Source: an uncultured Mucilaginibacter sp. (GTDB lineage: Bacteria; Bacteroidota; Bacteroidia; Sphingobacteriales; Sphingobacteriaceae). Taken from it: a stretch of DNA of 64,000 nucleotides. The stretch's first letter is position 1. Each line of letters opens with the position of its first letter. Location of the stretch: assembly GCA_913775265.1 (NCBI GenBank), contig CAJYJH010000078.1, forward strand, positions 90,342 through 154,341, given 5' to 3'. Positions 44,665 to 53,942 of the stretch are shown piece after piece. Made by a program: the position numbers and the translations under genes. The notes below the pieces were generated by a model. The model made no database searches, was not told the DNA's origin, and was given only the letters and a program-made list of their open reading frames with translations.

Positions 44665-46077
44665 ATGCAAAAGTTTAAACTACATACCAACTATAAAAAA
44701 CTACTTGCCGATACGACTACCCCGGTAAGCATCTACCTGCGCTTGCGCGATATATTCCCTAATTCGTTATTGCTGGAGAGTTCTGATTATCACAGCCGCG
44801 ATAACAGCTTAAGCTATATATGCTGCGAACCTATCGCCGGTTTGGTTTTAAACCAGGGCGAGTTGCGTGAACAATATCCAGACGGCAACGAGGAGTTTTT
44901 CGCCGCAGGTCAGTTTAATTTGGTAAATCAGATTGATGCTTTTTTAAAGCGATTTGAGGCTGATACGCTACCGCTCAAGGTAATTAGCAGTGGTTTGTTT
45001 GGTTATTTTACACACGAGGCAGTGGAGCATTATGAAACTATCACCTTAAAAAAAATAGCTGACGACCCGCGGCGGGTACCCGAAATGCAATACCACATTT
45101 ACCGGTACATCATCGCTATAGATCATTTTAAAAATGAACTTTACATATTCGAAAACCATTTTGGCGAAACGGCTGCCGACAGCGATGGTATCGAAAAGAT
45201 GCAGTACCTGCTAAAGAATAAGGATTTTCCGGAATACTATTTTCAAACTAAAAATACAGAGCAATCCAACCTAACCGACGAAGGTTTCATGGCCATTGTC
45301 GAAAAAATGAAGCAGCACATTTATCGCGGCGACGTTTTTCAAATTGTGCCGTCGCGTGCTTTTTCGCAAGCCTTTGCCGGTGATGAGTTTAACGTGTACC
45401 GTGCCCTGCGCTCGATCAATCCATCACCTTATTTGTTTTACTTTGACTATGGCGATTTCCGAATCTTTGGTTCATCGCCCGAAGCTCAGATTACGATCAA
45501 AAATAGGGTGGCCAGCATTTATCCAATTGCAGGAACCTTTAAACGCACAGGTAACGACGAGAAGGATGCCGAAGCGGCTAAAGCGCTCGAAAATGATCCG
45601 AAAGAATCGGCTGAGCATGTGATGCTGGTTGATTTGGCCCGTAACGATTTAAGCCGCCATTGCGAGCAGGTAGCGGTTAAGGCGTTTAAGCAAGTACAGT
45701 ATTACTCACATTTAATACACTTGGTTTCGCATGTGAGTGGTAAATTGAAACCCAATGTTTCTTCATTTAAAATCGTAGCTGATACTTTTCCGGCCGGTAC
45801 GCTGAGCGGTGCGCCCAAATTCAGGGCGATGGAGATTATTGATGAGAACGAAAACATCAAACGTAGCTTTTACAGCGGTGCTATCGGTTACCTGGGCTTT
45901 AACGGCGATTTTAACCATGCTATTATGATCCGCTCGTTATTGAGTAAAAACGGTGTGTTGCATTACCAGGCCGGTGCCGGTATTGTAGCAGATTCGGTTG
46001 CCGAAAGCGAACTTAACGAGGTAAATAATAAAGTTGCTGCCCTTCGCAAAGCCATCGAGACAGCTCAGGAATTGTAA
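44665..46077 (+). CDS. trpE: Anthranilate synthase component I
   Basis: Converts chorismate and glutamine-derived ammonia to anthranilate, the first step to tryptophan. A 470-residue protein from ATG 44665; an in-frame ATG at 44644 touches the attenuator T-run and gives an extra 7 residues. LLESSDYHS near residue 35 is the tryptophan feedback-site type motif. The chorismate-binding domain shows IVPSRAFSQ, PSPYLFYFDYGDF, GSSPEA, PIAGTFKRT, DLARND and DTFPAGTLSGAPKF. First gene of the attenuated operon. Confidence 0.97.
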   Translation: MQKFKLHTNYKKLLADTTTPVSIYLRLRDIFPNSLLLESSDYHSRDNSLSYICCEPIAGLVLNQGELREQYPDGNEEFFAAGQFNLVNQIDAFLKRFEADTLPLKVISSGLFGYFTHEAVEHYETITLKKIADDPRRVPEMQYHIYRYIIAIDHFKNELYIFENHFGETAADSDGIEKMQYLLKNKDFPEYYFQTKNTEQSNLTDEGFMAIVEKMKQHIYRGDVFQIVPSRAFSQAFAGDEFNVYRALRSINPSPYLFYFDYGDFRIFGSSPEAQITIKNRVASIYPIAGTFKRTGNDEKDAEAAKALENDPKESAEHVMLVDLARNDLSRHCEQVAVKAFKQVQYYSHLIHLVSHVSGKLKPNVSSFKIVADTFPAGTLSGAPKFRAMEIIDENENIKRSFYSGAIGYLGFNGDFNHAIMIRSLLSKNGVLHYQAGAGIVADSVAESELNEVNNKVAALRKAIETAQEL

Positions 46078-46125
46078 ATTAAAAGAATAACACAAGTTTA
46101 GCAGGCTGTAAAAGCGCAAACAACC

Positions 46126-46794
46126 ATGAATAATACAGACGGTAAAGTGGCCACAGAAAATAAAGGTGCAGGCAAAATTCTGATTGTAGATAATTACGAC
46201 TCGTTTACCTATAACCTGGTGCATTTAATTAACGAATTGGGCCTGGAGTGTGAAGTATGGCGTAACGACCAGTTTAAGCTGGAAGATATAGCGCAGTTTG
46301 ATAAAATTATTTTGTCGCCGGGGCCGGGCATTCCGTCCGAGGCTGGTTTATTGCTGGATGTGATCAGGGCTTACGCACCAACAAAAAGCATATTTGGTGT
46401 TTGCTTGGGCCAGCAGGCTATAGCCGAGGTTTTTGGCGGTAGCTTATATAACCTGAGCAGACCAATGCATGGCATTGCCACGCCTGTAAAGGTAACAGAC
46501 GCCACCGAGGCACTATTTACTGGCTTGCCCGAGCAAATCAACGTTGGGCGTTACCATTCGTGGGTAGTTTCGAAAGATGGTTTGCCTGATGAACTGGTGG
46601 TTACCGCTATCGATGAGAAAGATAACTCCATTATGGCTTTGCGTCATAAAACGTTGGATGTACGTGGTGTACAGTTTCACCCCGAATCGGTACTCACCGA
46701 ATACGGTAAAGAAATGATGCGTAACTGGTTGAATATACCAGCAAGCGGTTCTAAAGAAAAACAGGCTGCATCTACCGAAGAAAATTTATATTAA
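46126..46794 (+). CDS. trpG: Anthranilate synthase component II (glutamine amidotransferase)
   Basis: A 222-residue class-I glutamine amidotransferase supplying ammonia to TrpE. The catalytic Cys is in FGVCLGQQAI and the His-Glu pair in GVQFHPESVLTEYG. ILSPGPGIPSEAG is the TrpG/PabA-type signature. It follows trpE by 48 bases. The first 16 residues are an unusual hydrophilic extension; a later start is possible but no strong RBS argues for it. It could also serve PabB; context favours trp. Confidence 0.95.
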   Translation: MNNTDGKVATENKGAGKILIVDNYDSFTYNLVHLINELGLECEVWRNDQFKLEDIAQFDKIILSPGPGIPSEAGLLLDVIRAYAPTKSIFGVCLGQQAIAEVFGGSLYNLSRPMHGIATPVKVTDATEALFTGLPEQINVGRYHSWVVSKDGLPDELVVTAIDEKDNSIMALRHKTLDVRGVQFHPESVLTEYGKEMMRNWLNIPASGSKEKQAASTEENLY

Positions 46795-46848
46795 ATATAT
46801 TAGTTGGCCTCCTGCTTTGCGTTTAGTATAAGTGGGGGGTGATGATTT

Positions 46849-47634
46849 ATGACGATATTAGATAAAATAGTACAGCGTAAAAAGAAAGAGGTAGTAGCTT
46901 CTAAAATGGTGACCTCCTATACGCAGTTAGAAGAACGCGAATTATTTTTAAGAGAACCGCTTTCGTTCCGCGATTTTCTGCTCGACCCGGATCGTACCGG
47001 TATTATTGCGGAGTTTAAGCGCAAATCGCCATCAAAGGGTATCATTAACGACGAGGTTAAAGTTCGCGAAGTAACTAAGGCTTACGAACAGGCGGGCGCT
47101 TCGGCGTTGTCGGTATTAACCGACCGAAACTTTTTTGGAGGTAGTAAGACCGATTTGCTTACGGCTGCTCGTTTCTGTTATGTGCCCATTTTGCGCAAGG
47201 ATTTCATGATTGATGAGTACCAGATTGTGGAAGCCAAGACACTGGGGGCGGATATCATTTTATTAATTGCGGCTATACTCACGCCGGCCGAGATAAAACA
47301 GTTTGCTGGCTTGGCCAAAAGCATAGGGCTTAACGTGTTGCTCGAGGTGCATAACTTGGAAGAACTGGAGCGTAGCCTGGATGATAACGTTGATGCAGTA
47401 GGAGTTAACAACCGTAACCTGGCAGATTTCACTGTATCAGTCGAAAACTCGTTCCGCTTGGTTGAGTATATTCCTGATAATTTCCTAAAAATATCTGAAA
47501 GCGCCATCAGTAACCCTGAAACTATCAAACAACTCAAGGCGGTTGGTTTTAACGGATTTTTGATAGGTGAAAACTTTATGCGCCAAGCCGATCCGGGCGC
47601 AGCAATGGAAGCCTTTGTAAGTGAATTGAAATAG
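46849..47634 (+). CDS. trpC: Indole-3-glycerol phosphate synthase
   Basis: A 261-residue TIM-barrel enzyme closing the indole ring. Key motifs are IIAEFKRKSPSKG (catalytic Lys/Glu area), LSVLTDRNFFGGS, LRKDFMIDEYQ, AVGVNNRNL and SESAIS with a phosphate-binding GFLIGENFM. It comes directly after trpG with a 54-base gap. trpD, normally between or next to these, is absent from the window. It is not fused to trpF. Confidence 0.96.
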   Translation: MTILDKIVQRKKKEVVASKMVTSYTQLEERELFLREPLSFRDFLLDPDRTGIIAEFKRKSPSKGIINDEVKVREVTKAYEQAGASALSVLTDRNFFGGSKTDLLTAARFCYVPILRKDFMIDEYQIVEAKTLGADIILLIAAILTPAEIKQFAGLAKSIGLNVLLEVHNLEELERSLDDNVDAVGVNNRNLADFTVSVENSFRLVEYIPDNFLKISESAISNPETIKQLKAVGFNGFLIGENFMRQADPGAAMEAFVSELK

Positions 47635-47697
47635 ATAAATGCAAAGTGTAGAGAATGCTGTTCGACTCATGAAAAGGTTTTCTCTATACTAAAATCT

Positions 47698-47705
47698 TAT
47701 CTTTG
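47698..47705 (+). promoter_or_regulatory. -7 element before miaE
   Basis: TATCTTTG matches TAnnTTTG and lies only 5 bases before the GTG start of miaE at 47711, so a transcript from here would be leaderless. A -33 element is weak. Confidence 0.45.
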
Positions 47706-47710
47706 TAGCC

Positions 47711-48310
47711 GTGAGCGAAAGAACCATTTTAAAACTGCAACTGCCGACTGATCCGCGTTGGGTAACCAACGTGGTGGAGAGTAACATTGAAGAAATATTA
47801 ACTGACCATGCTTTTTGTGAGCAAAAGGCTGCCAGTAATGCCATCACACTGATTGTACAAAACCCAAACCTGAGCGATCTGGTGCAGGAAATGGCCTTAC
47901 TGGTGCAGGAAGAAATGGATCACTTTAAACGTGTTCACGATATTATTTTGGCCCGTGGCTATGTATTAGGCCGTGAGCGTAAAGATGATTATGTAGGCGA
48001 ACTGCTTAAGTTTATGAAAAAGGGTGGCAGCCGCGAAGAACAGCTGATAGACCGCCTGCTTTTTGCAGCCATGATTGAGGCCCGCAGCTGCGAACGTTTT
48101 AAAGTAATGTCAGAAAATATAAAAGATGCTGAGCTGGCTGCCTTTTATCATGAACTGATGATTAGTGAGGCTACGCATTACACCACGTTTATCCGCCTGG
48201 CAAAAAAATATGCCGGTAAGATTGATGTAGACGGCCGTTGGAATGCCTTTTTAGCATACGAAGCTGAAGTGATTAAGAACTACGGTAAAAAGGAAACGAT
48301 ACACGGTTAA
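47711..48310 (+). CDS. miaE: tRNA 2-methylthio-N6-isopentenyladenosine-37 hydroxylase
   Basis: A 199-residue non-haem diiron enzyme that hydroxylates the isopentenyl group of ms2i6A at tRNA position 37, next to the anticodon of UNN-reading tRNAs including tRNA-Trp. LPTDPRWV at the N-terminus is typical. The ferritin-like four-helix ligands appear as FCEQKAASNA, QEEMDHFKRV (ExxH), EARSCERF and SEATHYTTF (ExxH). GTG at 47711 is the only reasonable start, as no Met occurs in the first 20 residues. It lies 76 bases after trpC and may be co-transcribed. Confidence 0.92.
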   Translation: MSERTILKLQLPTDPRWVTNVVESNIEEILTDHAFCEQKAASNAITLIVQNPNLSDLVQEMALLVQEEMDHFKRVHDIILARGYVLGRERKDDYVGELLKFMKKGGSREEQLIDRLLFAAMIEARSCERFKVMSENIKDAELAAFYHELMISEATHYTTFIRLAKKYAGKIDVDGRWNAFLAYEAEVIKNYGKKETIHG

Positions 48311-48330
48311 GGCGTTTATAAGTTAGTAAT

Positions 48331-49950
48331 TCACATATCAGCAGAATTGGAAGGGTTGGGAATACAGCCTGCTACATTTTCAAGATAGTTCTTCATCATT
48401 TCCAGGTCTACTACATCGTTAATAAAACCGATATACATATCGGGCCTCACGATGATTGTTTTACTCTGACCTTCTTTAATCTCGAACACATTAAAAACAT
48501 GTTGGTTTTTTATGGATGGCGGCAGGTGATAAAAATTAAGCCAGCCATTGTAATTTTGCGTAATCCATTTAGCCAAGCTGAATAAATAAGACTCCTGCAG
48601 CGGACCTATGGTAATCAAAGTAAAACCGGGTTTGCTGCACCAGGCATGTAAATCAGTTTGCTGCTGTTTTTTCTCGTCGTATATTTTTAAGTAAGGCAGT
48701 CTGTCGCCGGCTTTAACGGTAGTTAGCTGACTTAAATGTAAGTTTAAACTGCTATGAGTATAGCTGATGCCGATTTGCGATACACGTTTAAAAAGCTTGA
48801 AACGTAAAGCTTCATTCTGCCACACTTTATTCAGCACTACCGGTACCAGCCACTTTTTGGCCAGTTTAGACCATAAGCTGTCCGACATGATAAACTTAAA
48901 GGCTCTGTCGGTGCTTCGGAGTAAATCTTTGGCTACCGGCATCCGCTCGGCGGCGTAGCTATTTAGTAGCTCCGGCTTTAATTTATGTTGGATGACTCCC
49001 GCCAGTTTCCAGGCCAGGTTATAAGCATCCTGCAGGCCGGTATTCATGCCTTGTCCGCCAACCGGAGAATGTATGTGTGCGGCATCGCCAATTAAAAAAC
49101 AACGCCCTAGGCTAAACCGGCCGGCCATGCGGTGATGTAGCTTGTAAGTAGCAAACCAGGTGCAATCTAAAACTGCCGCGTCTTTACCTGTTACTTTTTT
49201 CAAAGCAGGCATCACATCGGTTAGTTTGATTTCTTGATCAGCTATCAACCCTGACGGAAAATTGCCTACAATACGGTAAGCCCCATGCCCGGGCATCGGG
49301 AAAAATGCAGCAAAACCTCCGGAAGCTAAATAAAGGTTGATCAGCTTTTCGTTGCCGGGCATTACCACATCGGCTAAATAAAATTGGCTGGGGTAGGTGT
49401 CACCATTAAACGGAATTTGCAATTGCTGCCTTACTTTGCTGTGTGCACCATCGGCTCCAATAAGCCACTGGCAGGTTAGGTTATATTGCTGTTCGCCGTT
49501 GTTTAAGGTTACCTTAACCTCTCCCGGTTGCTGTTTTAAATCTATTAAAGTAGTGTTCCAATATACTGGGCAGCTTTTGTCGGTTAAGTAATTGAGCAGC
49601 GCACGTTCGTTTTTATTTTGCGGGTAAATATGCACATAGGGAAAAGGCGTATAATCTTGCCCGGTGTTTTGTATAGCAAAACCGGCTTTTTGCTCGCCAT
49701 CGTTATAAAATTTTATCCCTTCAGCCGGGAAACCTTCCGAAATAACGGTATCTATAATACCCAGCTGGCGGTAAATTTCTAAAGAGCGTGCTTGTACGGC
49801 CAGCGCCCGCGATTGCCGGGTTGGCCCTTGCCGGTTATCAATAATCACCGGTTGCAAGCCGTAGCGCAGTAATTGCGCCGCCATCATTAAACCTGATGGT
49901 CCGGCACCTACAATTAATACCTGGGTTGGGCTTTGGGCAACAGGCGTCAT
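48331..49950 (-). CDS. FAD-dependent aromatic-ring-type monooxygenase
   Basis: A 539-residue flavoprotein of the PheA/TfdB/pentachlorophenol hydroxylase class. The FAD-binding GxGxxG is at VLIVGAGPSGLMMA, with the DG motif in CQWLIGADGAHS and the GD motif in FLIGDAAHIHSPVGGQGMN. The C-terminal 150 residues look like the thioredoxin-like domain of this class. It hydroxylates aromatic rings using NAD(P)H and oxygen. It is convergent with miaE and stands alone. The natural substrate is unknown. Confidence 0.9.
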   Translation of the reverse strand: MTPVAQSPTQVLIVGAGPSGLMMAAQLLRYGLQPVIIDNRQGPTRQSRALAVQARSLEIYRQLGIIDTVISEGFPAEGIKFYNDGEQKAGFAIQNTGQDYTPFPYVHIYPQNKNERALLNYLTDKSCPVYWNTTLIDLKQQPGEVKVTLNNGEQQYNLTCQWLIGADGAHSKVRQQLQIPFNGDTYPSQFYLADVVMPGNEKLINLYLASGGFAAFFPMPGHGAYRIVGNFPSGLIADQEIKLTDVMPALKKVTGKDAAVLDCTWFATYKLHHRMAGRFSLGRCFLIGDAAHIHSPVGGQGMNTGLQDAYNLAWKLAGVIQHKLKPELLNSYAAERMPVAKDLLRSTDRAFKFIMSDSLWSKLAKKWLVPVVLNKVWQNEALRFKLFKRVSQIGISYTHSSLNLHLSQLTTVKAGDRLPYLKIYDEKKQQQTDLHAWCSKPGFTLITIGPLQESYLFSLAKWITQNYNGWLNFYHLPPSIKNQHVFNVFEIKEGQSKTIIVRPDMYIGFINDVVDLEMMKNYLENVAGCIPNPSNSADM

Positions 49951-50030
49951 AACCCAAATATGATTAAAAATATTGGCTTGATGAATTTAGTAAACTGGCA
50001 AATATATGCTGCAAACGGATAAGCCAGTTG

Positions 50031-50741
50031 CTATGCTTTGTATAACAGAAAAATAACAGGCCGTTTGTGCAAATCGGGTTGTTGCTTTTTCCATTGCGCA
50101 ATCGTTTGGGTTTTTACCATCTCATCCGTTGCGGTAAGGTTGCAGGCAATACATAAACGTGTAGCCGGTTTGCAAACTTTTAGTACCTCATCGAGTAGCT
50201 GATTATTGCGGAACGGGGTTTCGATAAAAAGCTGGGTCTGGCCAAAACGTTCGGCCTGGCTTTCCAATTCTTTAATACGTTTGCTGCGCTGGGCTTTATC
50301 AATAGGCAAGTAACCATGAAATGTAAAGCTTTGTCCGTTAAAGCCTGAGGCCATCAGCGATAACAAAATAGAACTTGGCCCTACCAATGGCACTACTTTA
50401 ATACCACGACGGTGTGCTTCGGCTACAATGTCTGCACCCGGATCAGCTACACCGGGGCAGCCGGCTTCGCTCATTAAACCGGCATTGCGGCCAGCAGTCA
50501 AACCACTAAAAAAAGTGGCAATGTCGGCACTGCGTTGGTGCTTGCCGTAATCGTGCATGATGAGCTGGTTTTGCGGCGTGGTTAGGCCTGCCTGTTTAAG
50601 AAACTTGCGGGCTGTCTTTTCGTTCTCCACAATATACTCAGTAATCTGGTTAATGGTTTGTACCAGATAAGGTGTAAAAGATTGGGCCGCGGCGTCATCA
50701 GCAAGCGGAACCGGGATTAAAAAAAGTGTTCCGGCGGGCAT
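50031..50741 (-). CDS. SAM-dependent methyltransferase, RsmI-like
   Basis: A 236-residue tetrapyrrole-methylase-fold protein. GTLFLIPVPLAD at the N-terminus, SEAGCPGVADPGADIV and VVPLVGPSSILLSLMASGF are the class motifs also seen in RsmI (2'-O-methylation of C1402 in 16S rRNA). The N-terminal part differs from classical RsmI, so it belongs to the short Bacteroidota form. The target is inferred. Confidence 0.85.
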   Translation of the reverse strand: MPAGTLFLIPVPLADDAAAQSFTPYLVQTINQITEYIVENEKTARKFLKQAGLTTPQNQLIMHDYGKHQRSADIATFFSGLTAGRNAGLMSEAGCPGVADPGADIVAEAHRRGIKVVPLVGPSSILLSLMASGFNGQSFTFHGYLPIDKAQRSKRIKELESQAERFGQTQLFIETPFRNNQLLDEVLKVCKPATRLCIACNLTATDEMVKTQTIAQWKKQQPDLHKRPVIFLLYKA

Positions 50742-50797
50742 GTTGCAAAGTTGGCTTTTTTATTTATAAATTAGGTTAAACAATAACATAGTTGCGT

Positions 50798-51514
50798 ATG
50801 AAATCATTGAGCAGGGATTGGTTTATAGAGGGAACTATTGATTTTGAACACAAAAAGTATGTTTTACTGGCTTACCTGCAAGAGATTAACCGTTATTTCG
50901 ATAAAAGCCATTTGTACCCTAACTTAGCCGATCTGATGTTTCACTACCGGAACCTGCTTAATTTTAAGGATAACAAAACGGTGCTGCAGCAAACCTTTCC
51001 GCAACGCATAAGCAAAGCAGATTTTGAAGCGGTAAAGCTGACCTACAAAAAAATGGTGCATGATGATTACACCATGCAGGAGATTGAGCGCATTATTACT
51101 TATGCCCTGAAAAAGATGTATCCGGCCCTGCAAACCGGGCAGGAAATTTATGATTTTGTGGAAAGCTGCCTGGACATTGACCCGGTAGGATTGGTACCAC
51201 TAATGCCTTATAATGGCTACTTTACCTTAAGCAATGGTACCCATAAAACCAATTGGGTATACGAATACCAGATTTCCTTGTTTGAAAACCAAAGCGATAA
51301 GTACCGGCACATATATGTAAACCTGATTGATACTTTTGAACAGAGCATAGTGAACACGCCTCAGGCGATAAAGCAGCAATTGATTAAAAGCCGCAAACAC
51401 TTACCCAACCCGGCTATGTACCATGTACAAAGTGAGGTGGCGTTCCCGTTAGAACAAACGCTGTTACCGGTAGCCAAGCGACGACTGGTGAGGTACATAT
51501 CGGATGCAGCATAA
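50798..51514 (+). CDS. Conserved hypothetical protein
   Basis: A 238-residue soluble protein starting at ATG 50798 (an in-frame TTG lies two codons upstream). No signal, membrane helix or known motif is seen. Its amino-acid style, rich in aromatic and charged residues (RDWFIEGTIDFEHKKY, FHYRNLLNFKDNK), is regular and codon use matches neighbours, so it is a real gene. It is divergent from the methyltransferase and ends at a terminator at 51541-51593. Function unknown. Confidence 0.8.
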   Translation: MKSLSRDWFIEGTIDFEHKKYVLLAYLQEINRYFDKSHLYPNLADLMFHYRNLLNFKDNKTVLQQTFPQRISKADFEAVKLTYKKMVHDDYTMQEIERIITYALKKMYPALQTGQEIYDFVESCLDIDPVGLVPLMPYNGYFTLSNGTHKTNWVYEYQISLFENQSDKYRHIYVNLIDTFEQSIVNTPQAIKQQLIKSRKHLPNPAMYHVQSEVAFPLEQTLLPVAKRRLVRYISDAA

Positions 51515-51540
51515 GCAAAGTTTTCTGACACGTCTAATGA

Positions 51541-51593
51541 AAAAAAGCCATACTGGCAATGTTATTAAACACATTACTGGTATGGCTTTTTTT
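51541..51593. terminator. Bidirectional terminator
   Basis: The AAAAAAGCCATAC/GTATGGCTTTTTT outer stem is extended inward by ACTGGCAATGT-like imperfect pairing. It separates convergent genes. Confidence 0.75.
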
Positions 51594-51605
51594 ATTTTGA
51601 TGTGA

Positions 51606-52859
51606 TTACTTCAGCGCGCTTAACGCTTCACGAATGCGTGGTATCATATTCTGGATGTCTTCCAGTGTTGACGTGCCAACCGATGCACGGAACCAGGTCA
51701 CATCTTCGCCGGTACCGAAAGCTGAGAAAGGAACCAAGGCTACCTTAGCAGCTTTAATCAAGTAAAAATTAATATCGGCTGATGTTTGCAGCAACTGGCC
51801 CTCAGGTGTGGTTTTGCCAATATAAGCTGCTTTTACGGTTAAGTAAATAGCACCCATGGGCTCGATAGCATCTACATCAAACCCTTCTTCTTTTAATTGT
51901 TTAAAGCCGTTGTATAGTGTGCTTAGGCTTTCTTGTACTCTGCCGCTAAAAGTATCCAGGTATTGGTGCAAAGCATCGGGTTGCTGTAAATATTTGGCAG
52001 TAGCTACCTGTTCTGCTTTCGGCGCCCAGGCGCCCATATGACCAACAATTGACTTCATCTGAGCAATTACTTTTTCCGGGCCAAAACCCCAGCCTACACG
52101 CACACCTGTAGCAGCCAGGCATTTCGAAATGCCATCAATATATATGATATAATCTTTTAATTCGGGGCGCAACGTAACCGGATCATAATGCTTTTTCCCA
52201 AAGGTCAGCATGGCATAAATCTGATCATACATAATGTACAGTGGCTTTTCACCAGACTGGCGCGAGGCATTTTCGGCAATTACCAGGTCGCAAATCTCTT
52301 CCAGGTCTGTTTTTTCAAACATAGTGCCTGTAGGGTTTTGCGGCGAACATAAGCAAAGCAGGGTGGCACCTTTCACGTGCGGGGCAATATCGGCTGCTTT
52401 AGGTAAAAAGTTGTTTTCGGGCGAGGTGTTGATTTGTATCTCTTGCGCACCGGTAATATGTGCATAATGGTTATTGTTCCAAGATGGTGAAGGGTAGATC
52501 ACTTTATCGCCCGGATCAACCAAGGCCAAAAACGTAGAATAAATTAAAGGGCGCGAACCGCTGGCAATTAAAACCTCGGTAGGTGTTACCTCGATGTTGT
52601 GTTGTTCGGCTAAAAAAGTAGCAACCTGCTTGCGCAAGTCCAGCAGTCCATCAGCCGGCGGGTAATTGGTTTGATGATCCTGATAGGCTTCAATAATGCC
52701 CTGCTGCAGTTCGGCAGGGATAGGGTATATATGCGGATCAAAATCGCCGATGGTTAAATTGGCAATTTGCTGGCCCTGACGTTTCAATTCGTTTATCTCG
52801 TTTCCTATTTTAATAATCTCAGAACCTTTTAAGGTTTGAGCCAAAACCGATACACTCAT
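51606..52859 (-). CDS. Class I/II pyridoxal-phosphate aminotransferase
   Basis: A 417-residue aspartate-aminotransferase-fold enzyme. The PLP Lys lies in GISKCLAATGVRVGWGFG (SKxxxxxGxRxG). LTIGDFDP near the N-terminus, CSPQNPTGTMF (Asn-Pro-Thr) and WFRASVGTS with the substrate-binding Arg near the C-terminus are present. It transfers amino groups between amino and keto acids; the specific substrate cannot be read. It is a single-gene unit. Confidence 0.9.
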   Translation of the reverse strand: MSVSVLAQTLKGSEIIKIGNEINELKRQGQQIANLTIGDFDPHIYPIPAELQQGIIEAYQDHQTNYPPADGLLDLRKQVATFLAEQHNIEVTPTEVLIASGSRPLIYSTFLALVDPGDKVIYPSPSWNNNHYAHITGAQEIQINTSPENNFLPKAADIAPHVKGATLLCLCSPQNPTGTMFEKTDLEEICDLVIAENASRQSGEKPLYIMYDQIYAMLTFGKKHYDPVTLRPELKDYIIYIDGISKCLAATGVRVGWGFGPEKVIAQMKSIVGHMGAWAPKAEQVATAKYLQQPDALHQYLDTFSGRVQESLSTLYNGFKQLKEEGFDVDAIEPMGAIYLTVKAAYIGKTTPEGQLLQTSADINFYLIKAAKVALVPFSAFGTGEDVTWFRASVGTSTLEDIQNMIPRIREALSALK

Positions 52860-52944
52860 AGTAGTTTGTTTATGAGCGGCAAAGATAGGTGTTTGGTGAT
52901 AAGATTTAAGCTTATTAAACGATGTGTTACAATAACACCGTGCA

Positions 52945-52978
52945 ATAAAAAAGGCCGCTAATTACTTAACGACCTTTA
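52945..52978 (-). terminator. Terminator after the desaturase gene
   Basis: On the minus strand AAAGGTCGTTAA pairs with TTAGCGGCCTTT (G-T pairs at two places), loop GTAA, followed by T-run. Confidence 0.7.
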
Positions 52979-53000
52979 AATATTATGAATGCTGTATTGT

Positions 53001-53738
53001 TTAAGCAGCTACTGGTTTGCGCAAGCGGATGATGCGCATCCAATGCATTGCTTTCATTACCGGGTAAACCGGATCAATCTCGAACCAACGGGCGCCAAAG
53101 TTAGGGCTGTTTGGGCGTTTGTGGTGATTGTTCTGAAACAGTTCGCCTAACATCAAAAAGTCGAAAGGCGTAGTATTCTTTGATTTATCACCATTATCAA
53201 AATTAGAATAGCCGTATTTATGACCGCACCAGTTTACAATAGCACCATGTAAAGGGCCCATAATAAACTGGATAGGCAACAACAACCACTGCCACCATGC
53301 AGTGGCAAAAGCAGCGTAAAAAGCTACATACAATAAACCAAACCCAACGCGGGTAATGGTGTGCGAACCGTAATAATCAAGCAAGCGCCATTCCGGATAG
53401 TTGCCTCTGAACTGCGCTTCTGGCTCACGTAGGCGTTTCTCATAAACTCTGAAGCTAACAGCCGTTTTATACATCATCTGAAAAACGTCGGTAAAAAAGT
53501 GCGGCGAATGAGGGTCTTTCTCCGTGTCGCTGTAAGCATGATGCTCGCGGTGCATAATAGCATAAGCACGCGGATTTAAAAACGATGATCCCTGGCAGAT
53601 AAAGGTAAGTGTATGAAAAATACGCTCAGTTACCTTGTGTGTGCTAAACATTTTATGAGCAGCATACCTGTGCAGGTAAAACGTTTGAAAGAACAGTGAC
53701 AGAAACCAGTGGCTAACGAAAAAAATTATAATTATCAC
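53001..53738 (-). CDS. Membrane fatty-acid desaturase
   Basis: A 245-residue diiron desaturase of the acyl-CoA/acyl-lipid type. The three His boxes are HRYAAH (about 23-28), HREHHAY (about 64-70) and NNHHKRP near residue 200. Hydrophobic segments surround them. Start is a GTG at 53736-53738, since the ORF begins in a membrane helix (IIIIFFVSHW). It inserts double bonds into fatty acyl chains, presumably adjusting membrane fluidity; regiospecificity is unknown. A single gene. Confidence 0.9.
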   Translation of the reverse strand: MIIIIFFVSHWFLSLFFQTFYLHRYAAHKMFSTHKVTERIFHTLTFICQGSSFLNPRAYAIMHREHHAYSDTEKDPHSPHFFTDVFQMMYKTAVSFRVYEKRLREPEAQFRGNYPEWRLLDYYGSHTITRVGFGLLYVAFYAAFATAWWQWLLLPIQFIMGPLHGAIVNWCGHKYGYSNFDNGDKSKNTTPFDFLMLGELFQNNHHKRPNSPNFGARWFEIDPVYPVMKAMHWMRIIRLRKPVAA

Positions 53739-53942
53739 GTTGTAAGTATATTATAGTAAAGCACTATAAATGATTTGATAGAGTGTTGTTAATTTGCGCA
53801 AAGGTAGCACTTAATAAGCTAAATGTTAATAGTTTTCCACAATAAAAACAGCGCCATTTTGTGCTTGCCTTTGGTTAGTATACGTAATGTATTTAACTCC
53901 TGGTTTTACGTTTTATTGCAAAAATTGTTTGTGTGTACTTTG

